DNA of 64,000 bases from Setaria digitata (Eukaryota > Nematoda > Chromadorea > Rhabditida > Setariidae): positions 168,313-232,312 of the forward strand of contig RCAB01000048.1 of assembly GCA_003640385.1 (NCBI GenBank), written 5' to 3'. The translations under genes were made by a program, and so were the position numbers. Of this stretch, positions 14,174 through 27,881 are shown one piece after another (within the stretch, counting starts at the first letter, position 1; each line of letters starts with the position of its first letter). The notes below the pieces were generated by a model. It ran no database searches and had not been told where the DNA came from. It saw only the letters and a list, made by a program, of their open reading frames with translations.

Positions 14174-15541
14174 CACTTTTTCCGTTGATCCTCAATTCCC
14201 ACCAAACGACGACTCAACAGTCCCTTATTCGGTAGGTGCTCCTGTAAGCAAATCCCTACGAGAATGGTGAAATTCAGCACACAATTATGATGCGACCATT
14301 TTCGAGAATTTGACAACATAAACTTTCCATCAACCGATCAGACCAAATAGTTTACTAATTGAATGAACACGAGCAATCAATTTCCAGAATGCTGCAGGAC
14401 TAAATTTTTCATTCCGGTCCTGAACACGGCCATTAACTGCTGACATGTGAAGAGGTCTGGAAATGAGTTGGTTGGGGATGCGTTGGGTGTTTGGCAACTG
14501 GAAATGGGATGCGGAGTGAGATGAACTCTATCAGATTGATAGAGGAAGACTTCCAGACTATAATGAGTAATGTTGGGGTTAGCTGTTGTCCATTTTCTAC
14601 CGCTTCGTCTGGATAGGATCCACGACCTTCGGTGATATATATAGCCGGAAATAGTCCTCTTTGGCAAAGAAGAATCAACTTGTCTCCGAACACTCTACCA
14701 CCACCAGCAACCTCCGTTCGATAAACTCATTATATAAAAATCACAGCCATTAATGGTTAAAAACCGAGCCGACAGTGGATGATACACGAGTTTGTCACTC
14801 ATGTTTTGCTGTCATAAACGTAAGTCCTGCTCCACTCCCAACACAGAATTAAAATTTAAACCTGATATTCTGGACATTGTGTTTCTTCCTAACTACGTAT
14901 ACTTATTTCGAAGAGGGAAAGGGAACCTGAAAAAAGCTAGACCTCTATATTTTATAGAAGAGGATGACATAACCGAACATTTTCAGTGCATATAATACAT
15001 AAAGAGATATGTCCCCTTCACTATCCTGTGCATACATATTTAGATTTAATCCATTTTATTTATAGGTAGATACATATGGTGATAAAAAATACAACTTGGA
15101 AAGTATGAATAAACTATATAAAAAATTCCCAGCATATGAAAGGAGACAAAAAGTATGAATATTACCGGTCATTTTGAGCAAAGTTTTGAGTGTAAGAAGT
15201 TGAGTAGGAAAAAAAGTACAACAAAACCATTTAAAACAGACAACATAAGTAAAGGCAATGTTGGAGAACACCAGGCCAATAACACAAAAAGCAACGAAAA
15301 ACTAAGAAGGGCTATACAACTCTGGGGAGGGGGGACTACTCTGCGTTTGAGCTTTTTACTCAGTTATGTGCCACTTAATTCGCAGTTACCTTAATGTTGT
15401 GAGCAACAGAACTTAAATGTTGGAAAGTTTCACAGCTTGTAAAATGTGATGAAATTTCTGGTGTTCTCAATGGGCAATGAAGGCCTCATCGGAAAAAAAT
15501 GAATCTCTTAATGCAGAAAGAAAATTTCACAAAAATACTGG
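14174..15541. other. region between UBL4-like and FNIP genes
   Basis: Two overlapping minus-strand open frames (14377-14667 and 14433-14693) look coding-like in length but match no family I know and lack convincing splice context. No other feature seen. It must include the FNIP 3' UTR. Confidence 0.35.
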
Positions 15542-18500
15542 TCATATGATAGCTTGTAAAACAGAAGGATGGTAAACAGCAGCAACATTAACAATGAGAC
15601 GCAAATCTGAATAATCACAGCCAATAACACTTACAACACGTTCTGCCGTAACTGTAGCCGGTGTAACCTGTGTTCTGCTCTTGCTGTTACCTGTGGTTCC
15701 TCCCAGCAGTTCTACCAATGACAATGATCGCGTCAGAATACCGCTTAAACAGTCTTCAATAAAGGATAACAAAAATGTTGGCGCTGCTCCAAGTCGATAC
15801 AAGTCACCGAACTGTTCCAGCATTGTCACTACTGCATCACATGGTGCTGTCATTTGACTTTCACCAACACTTGTATCATCTCCAGATATCATCTAGATTC
15901 ATAATTTTAATTTCAACAGTGTCAGTTTAAGTTACCTGAACTGAAATTAAAATCAGAAGACTTCGGCTGTAAAGTTGGCTATCCTTTATTATAAAATCTC
16001 ATGAAATAAAGTATAAAACCTTCACGGTATAATTTGTGGCATCAGCAAGTACTACAACAGTTGGACTAAATGGCGCTGAATCAGAAGCAGTTGATGAAGA
16101 AGATGACTCTGGAAAAGATGCACTGATCAATTCCGATTCGCCATTTTTAATATGACACATCACTGAGCAATACGTCTAAAAAAGTTGTGTAAAATCACTA
16201 GTACTGTATTCAACAATTTTAATTTGGCATTTATCACTTTTGAACAGCTATCCATCCAGTGGATAACTTTTCTCTAGCCTGCAACGGTTTTTCCAAACCA
16301 ACACGTCTTCATCAGATAGCGCTAACACAGTGGATAAAACATTCAAGGACAACAATGAAATAAAGCTTGCAGTGCTCGTCTGTGAGTGGGTATGATATAT
16401 TTTTTCGTAAATATAAAGAAAAAAAAAAAACAGTACAAACCTCCTTTAAATCAATGGCAGCCAAACGCAATCCACATATAACAAAATGTGAGCAATAAGA
16501 ATCACACGGTCCAGCTAACATAGACCAGGCTAAACTCGTATCAGTAGAGTCACCACTGTCACTTATCAGCGGAAAATACCATTCAGAACGTTTTGTATTA
16601 ACGCCTGGTTCTACCGCTTCTCGAAGAACCACAAATTCTGGTTTTTTTTTGTCAGCTTAAAGTGGTATTTCAGTGTCATAAATAAAAACAAATTTTTAAC
16701 AGCATTCATGTAATATTTTTTCCATTTTTCTTATATTCCCAAATAGCCAAAATATCAAATATTCATATTCTAGATAAACTTCACAAATTATTTCAATTTC
16801 AAGTAGCATACCCTCCTCTTCCAGAGTATATCTTTTGTCAAAATCAAGAGTACCATCTTCGCTGCAACTATAAGGAGAAAAAGACCTCATTTTTGGTTGC
16901 GAATTCCATTTGTCAGCTGTAAAATTCATAACACGTTTCCAAAAAGCTTTATATAAAAAAAAAGGAAAAAAAAAAGTTTTTTTATAAAAAAAAAATTATC
17001 AAAAACAGTAACTCAAGTTTCATTACTACATTTGTGCTATCAAAGACCTCGATCACCTTTTGATAACGTACTGAAGATTCAAAGCCTATCATCCTAATCA
17101 GGAACCGCTGCAATATTTACTCCTGATAGACTCAGCATTTAGCAAACAGTTACTACACTAAGTAAAAATTTATGTGCGTTTGTGAGGACAATAAAAGTAC
17201 CTTTGTTTCCATTTGGTTGGATTGCTGAACATCGAACAAAATACGTGAGGACATAGAGCAAATGTGTGATTAATTTCATGTCATTTCCGATAATAACTGT
17301 TCGAGCTAAACGTGTAGCACCACCCACACTACCACTTACTTCCATATACTGTGCTAACTGAGCATTATAGGGATAACGCATACAATCTGAACTTCCGCTC
17401 TACAATTGAAATTTAGAATAGTTGGACAGGCTATCGAACTCTTGGAATAAGTAAATCAAAATTATTGTGTGAGGGTGAGAGAAGCGATCTAAAATTGCAA
17501 GAGACACAGTTGAAATTTTTACCGTCCCGATCAAAAGTGAGCGATGAAGATCCTCGCAGTCTTCCGGAGGTGCGACACTTGCGACCCATGCGAGATGGTT
17601 CATTAAAACACAAGATAATAGAGTTGATACAAAGCTGAAATATTTCTTGTTTCTAACGATTTAAACACATCGATAAAAACCTTAAGAGGACAGAAAATGT
17701 TTCCTCTCCTCAGCTGTTGAGGAAAAAACTCACTACCGCGTAGATTTCAAATCATATTCGCATATCAGTGCAGCTAAATTGGTACAAAAATTGCTAGCTG
17801 TTGAAGCATATTCCTTTTCATTCATCAAGCTCAACCAAACTGGAGAGCGAAACCGATATGAATTATACAGCAAACAAACATTATGTACTAACTCCAACCA
17901 GGCCTGCAAATGATCAAAATATAGAAAGTAAATGTTTTGTGAGAACTTGACTATCTAAAACTTTATATCACTTTCAGAAAGCTTGACATAATCAAGCAAA
18001 GCGCAGCTTCTTCATAGACGGATGAGGCTTCACATTTTCTGAAGGAGACAAACCTCAAACAACAGATGCAAAAAACGAGTACGAGATAGTGTTGCTTTCA
18101 GAATCTGCGCTTCCAGTTTGATGATTTCAATTTCAATAAGAGGAATATGGCAAAGTAAGAATTGTTTCTCCTCTTCTCTGTAAAAGATAATATGCAAAAA
18201 CATAAAAATTCTGTATTAAGCAATTTTTAAATAAACAAGATAGATTTAATAGAAGTTCCAAAATGATAAACACAAGTTGAGACTTTTTTTTACTAAGACT
18301 AATAAAGATGACGGCACCATGAATTTTCTGCCAAACACTAACATTTAATCTCATCGGACAGGTAGCTCTGTCAGTATTAGTAAAGAAATTGTAAAGTTTA
18401 ACAGCAAAATACTAAGTCAAATGAAATTCTAGATTAAGAGGACATTTAGCAGAAATTTTTTTTCTTTTGAAAAATAGAAGTGCTCGTTGAATCCGACCGC

Positions 18501-21500
18501 CTCAACCCAATTGCTCAGAAAGTCACGAAATGAAAAGAAGCTCACCGAAATAAGACTCCAACTGCAATCTGCTTCGATTCATCGTCTGTTGTTGAACTAC
18601 AACTACTTAAACGACTTCGACTACACCAACGACCGGAATTATCTAAAAAACAAATTCAGTTAAATCCGAACTACTGCAATTAAAAGTAAAGCAGTACAGC
18701 ATTAGAAAATTTTCATGTCACCGAAAACTTATGTAATTAATTTTGAGTAATACTACAAGACAAATTTTCCATGTCACTTTTCTTTAGGAAAGTTAATACA
18801 CAATTTCTAGAGAGCATGATTTCTCTTTTTCAGTGCACAGAAAGGTAATTTTTGTACTGCTAATCCTAATATAATCTGATTTATTAATGATTACAAAGTT
18901 GGACTACTTATTTTTTGTATTTTCAACTTTAAACCCCACCTCTACTGCATTCTGAATTTATTTCTTTCCAGCTTTTTAGGATTTCTAATTGCATATAGAA
19001 ATTCATAGAGTACAATACAATTCTCTACCAGTGCTTCGTAAGAAAAGTGAGTTTAGGAGCTAACACTTACTTCAAACTAGAAAAGACATGAAGTCCTCAG
19101 TTCCGTCCCTGGAAGGACAGCTTTTCTTTTCACTACCAAACATCATAAAGCACAGTTTATATAGGCATTACTTCGCAGTTTTCCTCATTCGTAAACTACT
19201 GCTGGTCTTATATGAAAAACACAAAATGAAAAAAATAATTAAACATCATGAAAAGTTCTAATTATTACAAGTTGAGTTAGACGATGAGTTACTTCCGGAA
19301 ATACTCTTCTTGTAACCAACCAAAGTTCTCAGCTGACCTTATACTTTCCAGATTCCATAGACACCCCTCGATAAAAATTTCTTTGCCTAATTGCAAAGTA
19401 GCATTAATAAACTTTATAAAATGAATTACTTTCATCACATAAATTGCCTCGCTGTGCAAGTTGCATACGACGGTGTCGGGAAAGACGATTAGGCGAAAAT
19501 GCTCGACAAGAATCTATACTTCCTTCCTCGGTATCTAATTGTAGAGAAATATTACGCACTCGGGTAAAACCTGCAGTAAATTCACTTATGCTATTTTGGA
19601 AACAAAATCCAGAAATACCTTTTAGTGAACCAGTTATTGTAGATAAATCTCCCAAAAACAACGTTGCTCAAATTAGTCCTTTAATATATCCAACTACTCC
19701 AGAGTGACACGAGCTGAACATGAGTATGCTTTTCAAAAGGACCCTCCTTGTACAATCGTAGAATTATTCCGTGCAGTCCACTAGGAAACTGGAAAGTAAA
19801 CTATTCTGCTTATGAGAGTTTGTCTACTCTTCTATCTCTATGCTTTCCAGTGTGGCTCAGCCGAAAAATGATACTGTTCTAAATCTTCCATCAAACTAGC
19901 GAGAGTGCAATGAATATTGCTGAATGAAACCTTCCGGTGGATCAGTCGATTGTGAATTGTAATGTATTCGTCTATGCATTCCTTCCAATGATCGTACTGT
20001 TGAATAGGGACTTTCCGAATCAGCACTACTGACACTACCAACAGGTACTTTACTGTCACTGGAATAAACCTGATAAATTCTCCATTGGTATGTGTAAAGG
20101 AGATATATAGAAATATATATATATATATATATATAGAAATTCTACGGACACATAGTCCAGGAAAATGTTACCAAACCCTTAATTTCCAAATAGAAAAAAA
20201 ATCGATCTAAAGTGACCACAAATGTAAATAAGAACGCTTGCAATGTTTAGAAAAAAATACCTGTTTGATAATTTCGCCGTTTTCGGGACCGAAATTACGC
20301 GACTTACCATAATTTGCTTACTTTCACTGAAGAAAAAAATAAAGAAAGAAAAAAAAAGAAAAAGAAAACAGCCTTTCAACAAATCGTACTGACGATTCTC
20401 TCCACCATCAGGATTTACCAGACTTGAGATCTCTAGCATTCATAGATAGGGATGCTTATCTTTGAGAAATTAAACAGTAAATGCGACATTCCCTCAGCTT
20501 AAGTCATTTCAAAAATAAGTTTTAACAGTATTTTTTATACAATGCATCTGAAAAACTTCGCAACACTATTTGCGTTTTAACGATATACTAGAAAAACAAT
20601 TCATTGTCATAAACTTTTTTTATACAAAAATGAGTAATTGAAATGGAACTGTAAACAGGTGTGAAATAATGAAACCAAGATCAACCATTCTTGTTACTTC
20701 AAGCATTATCGGAAATCAAACATGAAATAAAAAGTGATGCATTCTTAGTAGCTAATGATGGGCCCCTCCTGCCCCTCCTTTTCACTACGTCGATCACTGC
20801 AAAATCGACTGAAAATCGTGCTATAGCAATAGGAAATTTTTACAGAAATTTAGGATGAAAGAGAAAAAACTATTTTTGTAGCACCTTTGTCAGAACTGCT
20901 AAAAGCTTCCCTAATTTACCTACCTACTAGTTCTAATACAGTCGATTTGCTACGCATAAATATTACGTGCCGGGTCGCTATGTTGGAGCTCATTAACATG
21001 AGACAGGAGCACCAATTTAACTTTCTAAGCGGATTTTGCAAATTGTCGAAAATGTTATAGAAACTTTCGGTAAAAAACATAAAAGTACCTCAAGGAGTGT
21101 ATTTTGAAAGATTCATTTTTTGTTGTGGACAGTGAACCAAAAATCATTTGTCCAATACAAGAAACATCTGGACGATGTCTTAAAAACTGAAAATATTCCG
21201 GAAATTTCGTCTTTCAGCTGAATCTTCTACAGGGTTCTTTTTTCTTTTTTCAAATCCCGACAGCAACATTGATACGTGCTAGATTTTACAAAGGCAAGAT
21301 ACTTGCATATATATTGTGACCATTAATAACAAAACATCGAAATCATTTTTTTTTTAATTTGCAATATGTATATTAAGAGAAATTTGTAATTTACCCGAAA
21401 TCGACCACAATTTGAAAGCGGTGCTTTAGTTGGAATATCAGGAGTATTTACCGGCAAAACAGTTTCACTGTCGAACAACAACCGCCGTTCACTTTCAGCC

Positions 21501-22092
21501 AAAATAACTAGCCGCAGTGATTCCTTGCCAAGCTTTTTGTCATGACAGAAACTAAAATAATGTTAAAGTCATTTTGTTCCGTTATTTCATCAAATTAAAT
21601 AACTAAGAAGATGGCCGACGAATTTACCATATTTTTCATTAGCCAAAACAGAGGGGGCTGGGCGTGGTTTCAGAAAGATAAGAGATACTAACTGTCGAAC
21701 ATTATATTTACTTTGTACCCCGTTTACAATACTCGTTATTCTAATCACCTTGACATGAACAACATCCTAAGACCTGCTTCAAGTAATCTGCGCTTACTCA
21801 ATGTGATCCAGACATTCCACTAATGCATCTTGATAAATCAAATCTTTTAGACGATGAAAGCAAAGAACAATCCCATTAAGCAATATATCTTGCTTCCTTG
21901 TTTTTTAATTTGAACATTCAAAATTAATTTTTCCATAACTAACCAAAACTGTTTGATTACTTCATCTTCCCCGTCTGTTCGCTTCAAAAGATTGTTACCG
22001 CCATTAATGGGGTATTCAAGCGGTCTTTTCTTTGACCTTTTTGGAAAAACGCTTTTCAACATCGTTAAGTTTATTCCCACATCAATAACCAT
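15542..22092 (-). CDS. FNIP: Folliculin-interacting protein (FNIP) homologue
   Basis: Fifteen exons on the minus strand: 22092-21944, 21551-21395, 20430-20390, 20326-20308, 20069-19931, 19666-19430, 18642-18546, 18177-18054, 17903-17737, 17634-17523, 17399-17201, 16916-16812, 16637-16441, 16175-16020, 15892-15542; 749 residues in frame. FNIP partners folliculin in the complex that acts on Rag GTPases and mTORC1 at the lysosome and contacts AMPK. Diagnostic blocks are LRLVILAESERRLLFDSE near the N-terminus (longin-type segment), the central FLLCHIPLIE, TLLSCVLMNHLAWVASV and GGATRLARTVIIGND, and the C-terminal VVSVIGCDYSDLRLIVNVAA. The first in-frame ATG (22092) directly follows an in-frame TAG; an ATG 30 nt further (22062) is equally plausible. 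The 19 nt exon 4 and the acceptors of exons 3 and 6 are inferred from frame and are the weakest joins; extra small exons in the 0.95 kb second intron are possible. Confidence 0.88.
20113..20135. repeat. (TA)n microsatellite
   Basis: A run of alternating AT in FNIP intron 4, just upstream (minus-strand sense) of the exon ending at 20069. Confidence 0.9.
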
Positions 22093-22910
22093 CTACAACA
22101 CTGAGTTTTCCTTCCATGCAAACTTTCTTCCTACATTCTGAAAAGAAATATTGCTCACTGAATCCCCATTCAAAATATAAATCCGGAAGAGATGCTTTTA
22201 ATTTGAATTAGTACATTTAATCTAAGATAGTTTCAAATCCCCTTAAATTTTGGGCCTGTCCATATTTTGAACTATAGCTCATTCCCAACCCAAAAATTTA
22301 ATTGCACAAAAAGCAATGTGCTAACTTTTCCAAGAGTATAGAAAACGAAAAATGAATGAAAATCATTAAAGAACGACGGTGTCTAGCTGTATGATTGACT
22401 TGCACACGCTGTATTTTGTGATCACTTAATTAGAAGATTGAACTTCTCAGGAAATCTATTTATCTTTAAAAAAAAATTACCATTTCAGCTATATGACTCG
22501 TTCTACAAGTGTCGCCAAATAAAAACTTACTGTCCCAAGGCATTCTGAATATCGCCAAATTCAATCTTTCTTTAAAAAGAAACTAAATGATCAAAAAGGA
22601 GCTATGTTCTTCCTAAAAGCACTGTTGCCCCAGGCTATAAAAACAACAAGACCAAGGAGAAGAAATGAATAATCATGTAATGTAAGGACACCAGTAAATG
22701 AAATTTCGTGTGATAAAATGAAATGCAACGAACATAACTAGTCTCCCATATCTCAATATTTTGCGATTTACTTCTTTTCAGTTTTGCCTGATAACAAAAC
22801 AGGATTTTTTTAGCTGAGTACTCCTGTAAAACCTGAACTGAAAAGGCGGAAAAATATACCTGAAAATGGTAAATTGAATGTTACGGTAGCCTAACTTTTT
22901 CAAGGCGGAA

Positions 22911-22954
22911 TTTTCTTTACATCATTTGCTCATTTTCTTTACATCATTTGCTCA
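22911..22954. repeat. 22 bp perfect tandem repeat, two copies
   Basis: The unit TTTTCTTTACATCATTTGCT plus CA is repeated head to tail with no mismatch. Confidence 0.9.
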
Positions 22955-22978
22955 AAACCATGTTTCATGGAATTCTGG

Positions 22979-23170
22979 CGTCTTTGAGGACCTTTTTTTC
23001 AAAAAAGATAAGCATATATAAATATAAATAATAAATAAACAAATATAAATGAATAAATAATAAGTACAAATAATATGATAAATAAATAAATGAATAAATA
23101 ACAAATAAAAGAATAAATAATTAATTAATTAAACAAATAAATGAAATTGGCTAATAATTAATTAATTCAT
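22979..23170. repeat. Degenerate (AAAT)n low-complexity array
   Basis: About 190 bp dominated by AAAT/AATA/TTAA words with scattered substitutions; a decayed microsatellite. Confidence 0.85.
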
Positions 23171-24899
23171 TAGTTAAATATATATAATTTTCCCGAAAGC
23201 ATGCAAAATGCAGTTACAAAAGTTTCGTATATTTCCAAATGAAAAGACTGTAAGCAACTATTATTGTAGACGCTCGATCACTGAACAATGATAGCTGAAC
23301 GTCAAGTGGTGATTGGCATCCGAAAGCATTATCAATCAATCAGCAAGCATCTACGATTTCAGAGCTGATTTTAATACATCTGAGGCTATCACAGGAAAGA
23401 TCGTATGACCAACAGCTTATTACCCATGGAAAAACTTCGATCAAAACAGGATGATTCCCCCTTCCCTCCCAGAAAGCGAAGAAAAGTACGAATTTGTGGG
23501 GAAAAACAGCAAAAAAAAGGCCCTTCATGTTCGTTAACTGATAAAAGCTATATTACCCAGATTCGATTAACACTATTTGTTTTTTAAGATTTAAAAATCT
23601 TGGTTTGTAAACTAAAAACCTGTGAATGCACCATGGCTTAATTATAAAACTGTAGCTCACACGTAAAGTTACTATGCAAAAACAATTCGGAGCAGTAGAA
23701 TACCTGCACTAATGTAATTAATTCATCCTAATACTAACCATGCCTTTTCCGGAACTTTGTCAAAAGTACTGGCGAGTGTTACGTTCATTCGCTTATAGTT
23801 AATTATGGGGAAAATAAAGTGTCGTAGTTACAAAGCCAAATGATTTTTTACTCAAGAGATCATGGATTGCTTAGGAAAAAGTATATAACAGGAAATGAAG
23901 ATACCTGTAGAGTTGCATAGAAGTATGTGAATATTAAAAACTGGTGGCAATTGGTAGGAGGCTGATGGATGGATGATAATGGAGCAGAAATGTTATCACT
24001 TGAAGTTGAATATAGCAACACTGGCAGCAGCAAGAAACGACTTCAAAGAAGTAACAGATTCGAAGCGAATTCATTCTCTTACACGTCATCTTTAGGAAAA
24101 AGGGATAGAAAGAGAGAAGAAGGGAAGCAAAATGAATTAACGTCATCATTTTAAAGTTTATATTTCGCCGGTCTGTCACTCCAAAGAATTTTCTAAACGT
24201 TCCTGAGGCAATGAGCGGGGGAGGTGAAGATGAGAGGTGAAGCGCTTGAGATTCTTGTGGAATTAAAATTAATCAGATCTTAAATGACTGGAAATGTCTC
24301 CAGTAAGATATGAGACTAAGTCTCTTTCTCGATGTTGTAGCATGAATTTCGCAAAAAAAAAAAAAAAGAATCTGCACAGTGATCATTTTATAAGTAAACT
24401 TAAATGGAAAAGAAAAAATAAATTATAATGACCAAAAAATACTGTAATGATGCGCAGAACTTTTCTTCTGCTAAGTTGCGTGCTTTCTAAAAAGGAAACG
24501 ATTCATTTTTGTGTTTTTAAATGGATAGAGCACCGAAAGTGGAACTGAAGAAGATGAAAAGAAACAGCAAAAATACAGGTGACGTAAAGTTACGTTATTA
24601 TGAAACAGCCAATGAGACAGTAACCATTTTTCAGCCGAATACGGCAGAGAGTCATGAGAAAGTTGCCACAAAACAACGTCTAGCTGTGCACGTGAATGGC
24701 TGAACAAGTAAAACGAAAAAAATATGCAATGGCAAATAAGTGAATGTTCAAGAGCCTTGGCTTACTTGACAACGAACTACGTAACAGGCAGCCGACATAC
24801 ATTGGACACATAGGTGTGCTATCACCAACGTGTTCTGGTGCTGGGCTGAGGAACGCTACCTGAACTGAACCAATGCACGTAGCCACTCACAGATGTTCC

Positions 24900-25350
24900 A
24901 GTTAGAGTCACGGTGAGCTATCCGGAACGACAGACGCATCATACCGCACCCCAGCCAGCCTCACACCCACTCTTCCACTCGCCAAACACACATCCACTCA
25001 ATCTCTGTCTCCTGTCTCTCTCCGTCTGTCTGCCTGCCTGTTCCTCTCAATTTGTCTGCATACGCCGTTCTCCCCTGATATAGGCGTGGTTCACCCGTCT
25101 TCCACATCGTTTGCTTGTCTTTCACGCCACTTGCACGTGATTAGTGCTGGCAAAGCGCCAGAAAAATGGACCAACGTAAGTAAACAGACGAAGAGGATAG
25201 CGGCGTTATGGTGGTCACAGCGTCATGCCCCCTTACGAATCTTTTTTGAAAGTCATTATTTACGTCGCGTGTTTTCATTGCGCTTCTCAGATTCCTTCAT
25301 TCTTCTTCCGCCACGTGCCGTTTCCGTAGGAAAGTGTAGTCAGTTTTGAA
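24900..25350 (+). promoter_or_regulatory. GC-richer patch with strong Kozak/donor context
   Basis: Base composition changes sharply from the flanks: pyrimidine-rich TCTG/CCTG words near 25000-25050, several CpGs, CACGTG at about 25134 and CCACGTG near 25312. At 25167 an ATG in good context (GAAAAATGG) is followed ten bases later by a consensus donor (GTAAGT at 25177). It could be a promoter with a tiny first coding exon of an unrecognised gene; no matching downstream exon was found. Confidence 0.3.
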
Positions 25351-27853
25351 TTTGGAATACTTGAATAGCAGAACTAGTAACTTGTATTGTGAATTCTACT
25401 GTCAGGGATGGCTTCAGGACCTATCCCGACCTTAGCCTCCCGAATTCTTCTAGGAAGCAACAGCGGTGATCTAGTCGTCCTTTGAAAACGGAATAAAGTG
25501 GAAACAGTTTGAGCGCTCGCTGTCATCAAAACTAATTATAAGTTCACCAAAAACATCCAGCGGTTTTTTTAGTAAGTGGAGCAAAAGTAAATTAGAATGC
25601 CTGTTTTCAAAGGCTCTTATATGTGTTTTCTCTACGGGTGCATGTCCGTAAATCGCAAGTTGCATCAATCGAGGCACGAGTAAGTTCAAGTAAAATACCT
25701 GCAACTGCTGGAATCTGAATAACCCTGGAAATGGCATTGCCAGGAATATGTCTGATCACGAGTGCTGGTCGATATCTCTTCATCCCAAAGTGTAAACTGG
25801 AAGCAAGAAAAAACCACATAAAGATGAAGGAAAAGAGGAGGAATAACGAGTACCTACATACTTTTTCTCCTGCACTGGAAATACAATTTATTGAAAGTTC
25901 GCGGAGGGATGTAGCCTACAACTGAATTTTCTCACTAAATTAGGAAGTCGAAAGATGGAAAGTGATGAGAGAGAGCTATGCACTGGTTAGTTGAATTTTG
26001 TCTTGTAATCGCTTTAGTAGAAGATTCGAATCATGGACAGTTTAACCTACTATTCTGGATTGGTTTTCCGATTGAATTCCGGTGGTCTAATTGATTCATT
26101 CTCAGTGAAGAAATTCTAGGATCCCCAGATCAGTACAGATCTTCTTATACGCAACTAGGAAATCCTACAGTAAAGTGCTTCAGGATAAGGAAAAGGATGA
26201 TGAGGAGACACAGAATGCCAAAATGCTTTAATACATTCTGCACTCATTAGCGTAACCCAATTTAAATGAATTACATCAATGAATCTATAAAAGACACAAG
26301 TCAAATTATTGTCTTCCACTTAGAAGACCATCGGAATTATTAAAATATCGGAATATTATCCAGATAGGGGTATAAAGTTGAGCAAGGAAAAGAAAGTATA
26401 AGGGAAAATTAAAACTATACAAATTTTTCTTAACAGAAAAGTTCAAACATTTAACAGTTTTGGGGTTAGAAAAATAAAAAATAATAGCTGTTATCCAAGA
26501 AAATGTAGTTGGAAACCACATTGAAAATAGACAGTATTTTGAGGACAAAAAAAAATGAATAAAGAAAGAAGGTCATTAGTTTCTTATTAGCTTTAGTTTC
26601 TTTTTTCTGGTCGTTAAAGCAGAAGTTTTGAGAAAAAAAAAAAAAATGGAACGAAGAAATTTTAAAGCAGTTTTAGGACGGATTACTCTTTATAAGTGTG
26701 TAATTATTCTGTTGAAAAATGCATGACATAGTATTACTTCCTGTAACGAATGCCTTCCCTTTGCTTTTTTAAAGCAACAATGAAAATCCTTCATTTTTTA
26801 GTGCGTCTTGAATTTAAGAAAGTTTCAACAATTTGAGAAATTGACAATTATTTCAGAAATGCCTGCGGAAGTTAACATCTCATTACGATATGAACTGATT
26901 GGTAATTTCAATCAGTGGTAAAAAAATAAGATTTAATTTAACCAAAACACTGCAGTAGTGAAGCAATGTTCAGTATAGGCATTTAAAAACTTTCAAACAG
27001 CATTTTTAAGATCCTGTCATTAATTTAAAGACTGGCTAATTCTAAACAATTTGAAATTTTAAATTTCTCGAAAACTTAGCCCTGTAGAACTTTGGGAAGT
27101 TTGGATCGCATTTCAATACGTTAAAGAAACTACAATACCTCTTTGAAATTAAATAATTTGAACTGAAGTAGCTTGTGATGAGTGTGTAGCATATCAACGG
27201 CGAACAGCAGGAATAAATAACTTTAGACGTGAACAAACTAAAAACTGTTTCTAACGGAAATGAGAAATTTTTGAATTTTTTACATCGATCAACTTCACTT
27301 TACACGCCTTGCGTTTTTACGTCCATAATGATCTTTTTCTGTAAAAAGTTTAGGTTGTAAGTATTAAAAGTTTGTTAATTAAAGTGAAAAGTCTCACAAG
27401 AAAGCTACGATTATTGAAAGTGCTTCATTTTTTTGTCTTTTTGCAAAATCAGTACAGAAGGAATTTATTGAGCATCCACTCAGTACATTTTTCGCAATCT
27501 TCGAAGTTGGACTGATTTCGAATACCTTTTTTGACTTTACAAAACTCTCATTTTCAGCAATATTCCAGTTGTGCATTTATACTTTACTTGCAGCTTAACA
27601 AATGATATACTTTTGATATATTCTAAACTTCTAGGAAGAAAATCAAGTGTTTTTTAAGTATCTTTTATTTCTTAAAAAATAAAAAATAACTAATCAATTG
27701 ATACATTTCGAGAAATGTCCAAAATACTTGTTAAGCCATTAGCTAACCTCATACCAATTGCATCTAAAACTTGATGTTCTAGAATTACTGCTTTACAATT
27801 ATCAACAATACGATATAACAACTAAACAAAGCACAAATAGCTTTTTCTTTTTC

Positions 27854-27881
27854 TTTTTTTTTTTTTTTTTTTTTTTTTTTT
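27854..27881. repeat. Long homopolymer T-run
   Basis: About 28 consecutive T, preceded by short CTTTTT units. Confidence 0.9.

Noticed and set aside
14377..14693. Two overlapping minus-strand frames of 96 and 86 codons
   Set aside because: No family resemblance and the frames compete; kept only as a remark in the gap entry.
23405..23587. 60-codon plus-strand frame with a KRRK nuclear-signal-like patch
   Set aside because: Short, A-rich region; overlapping minus-strand frame equally open; no homology.
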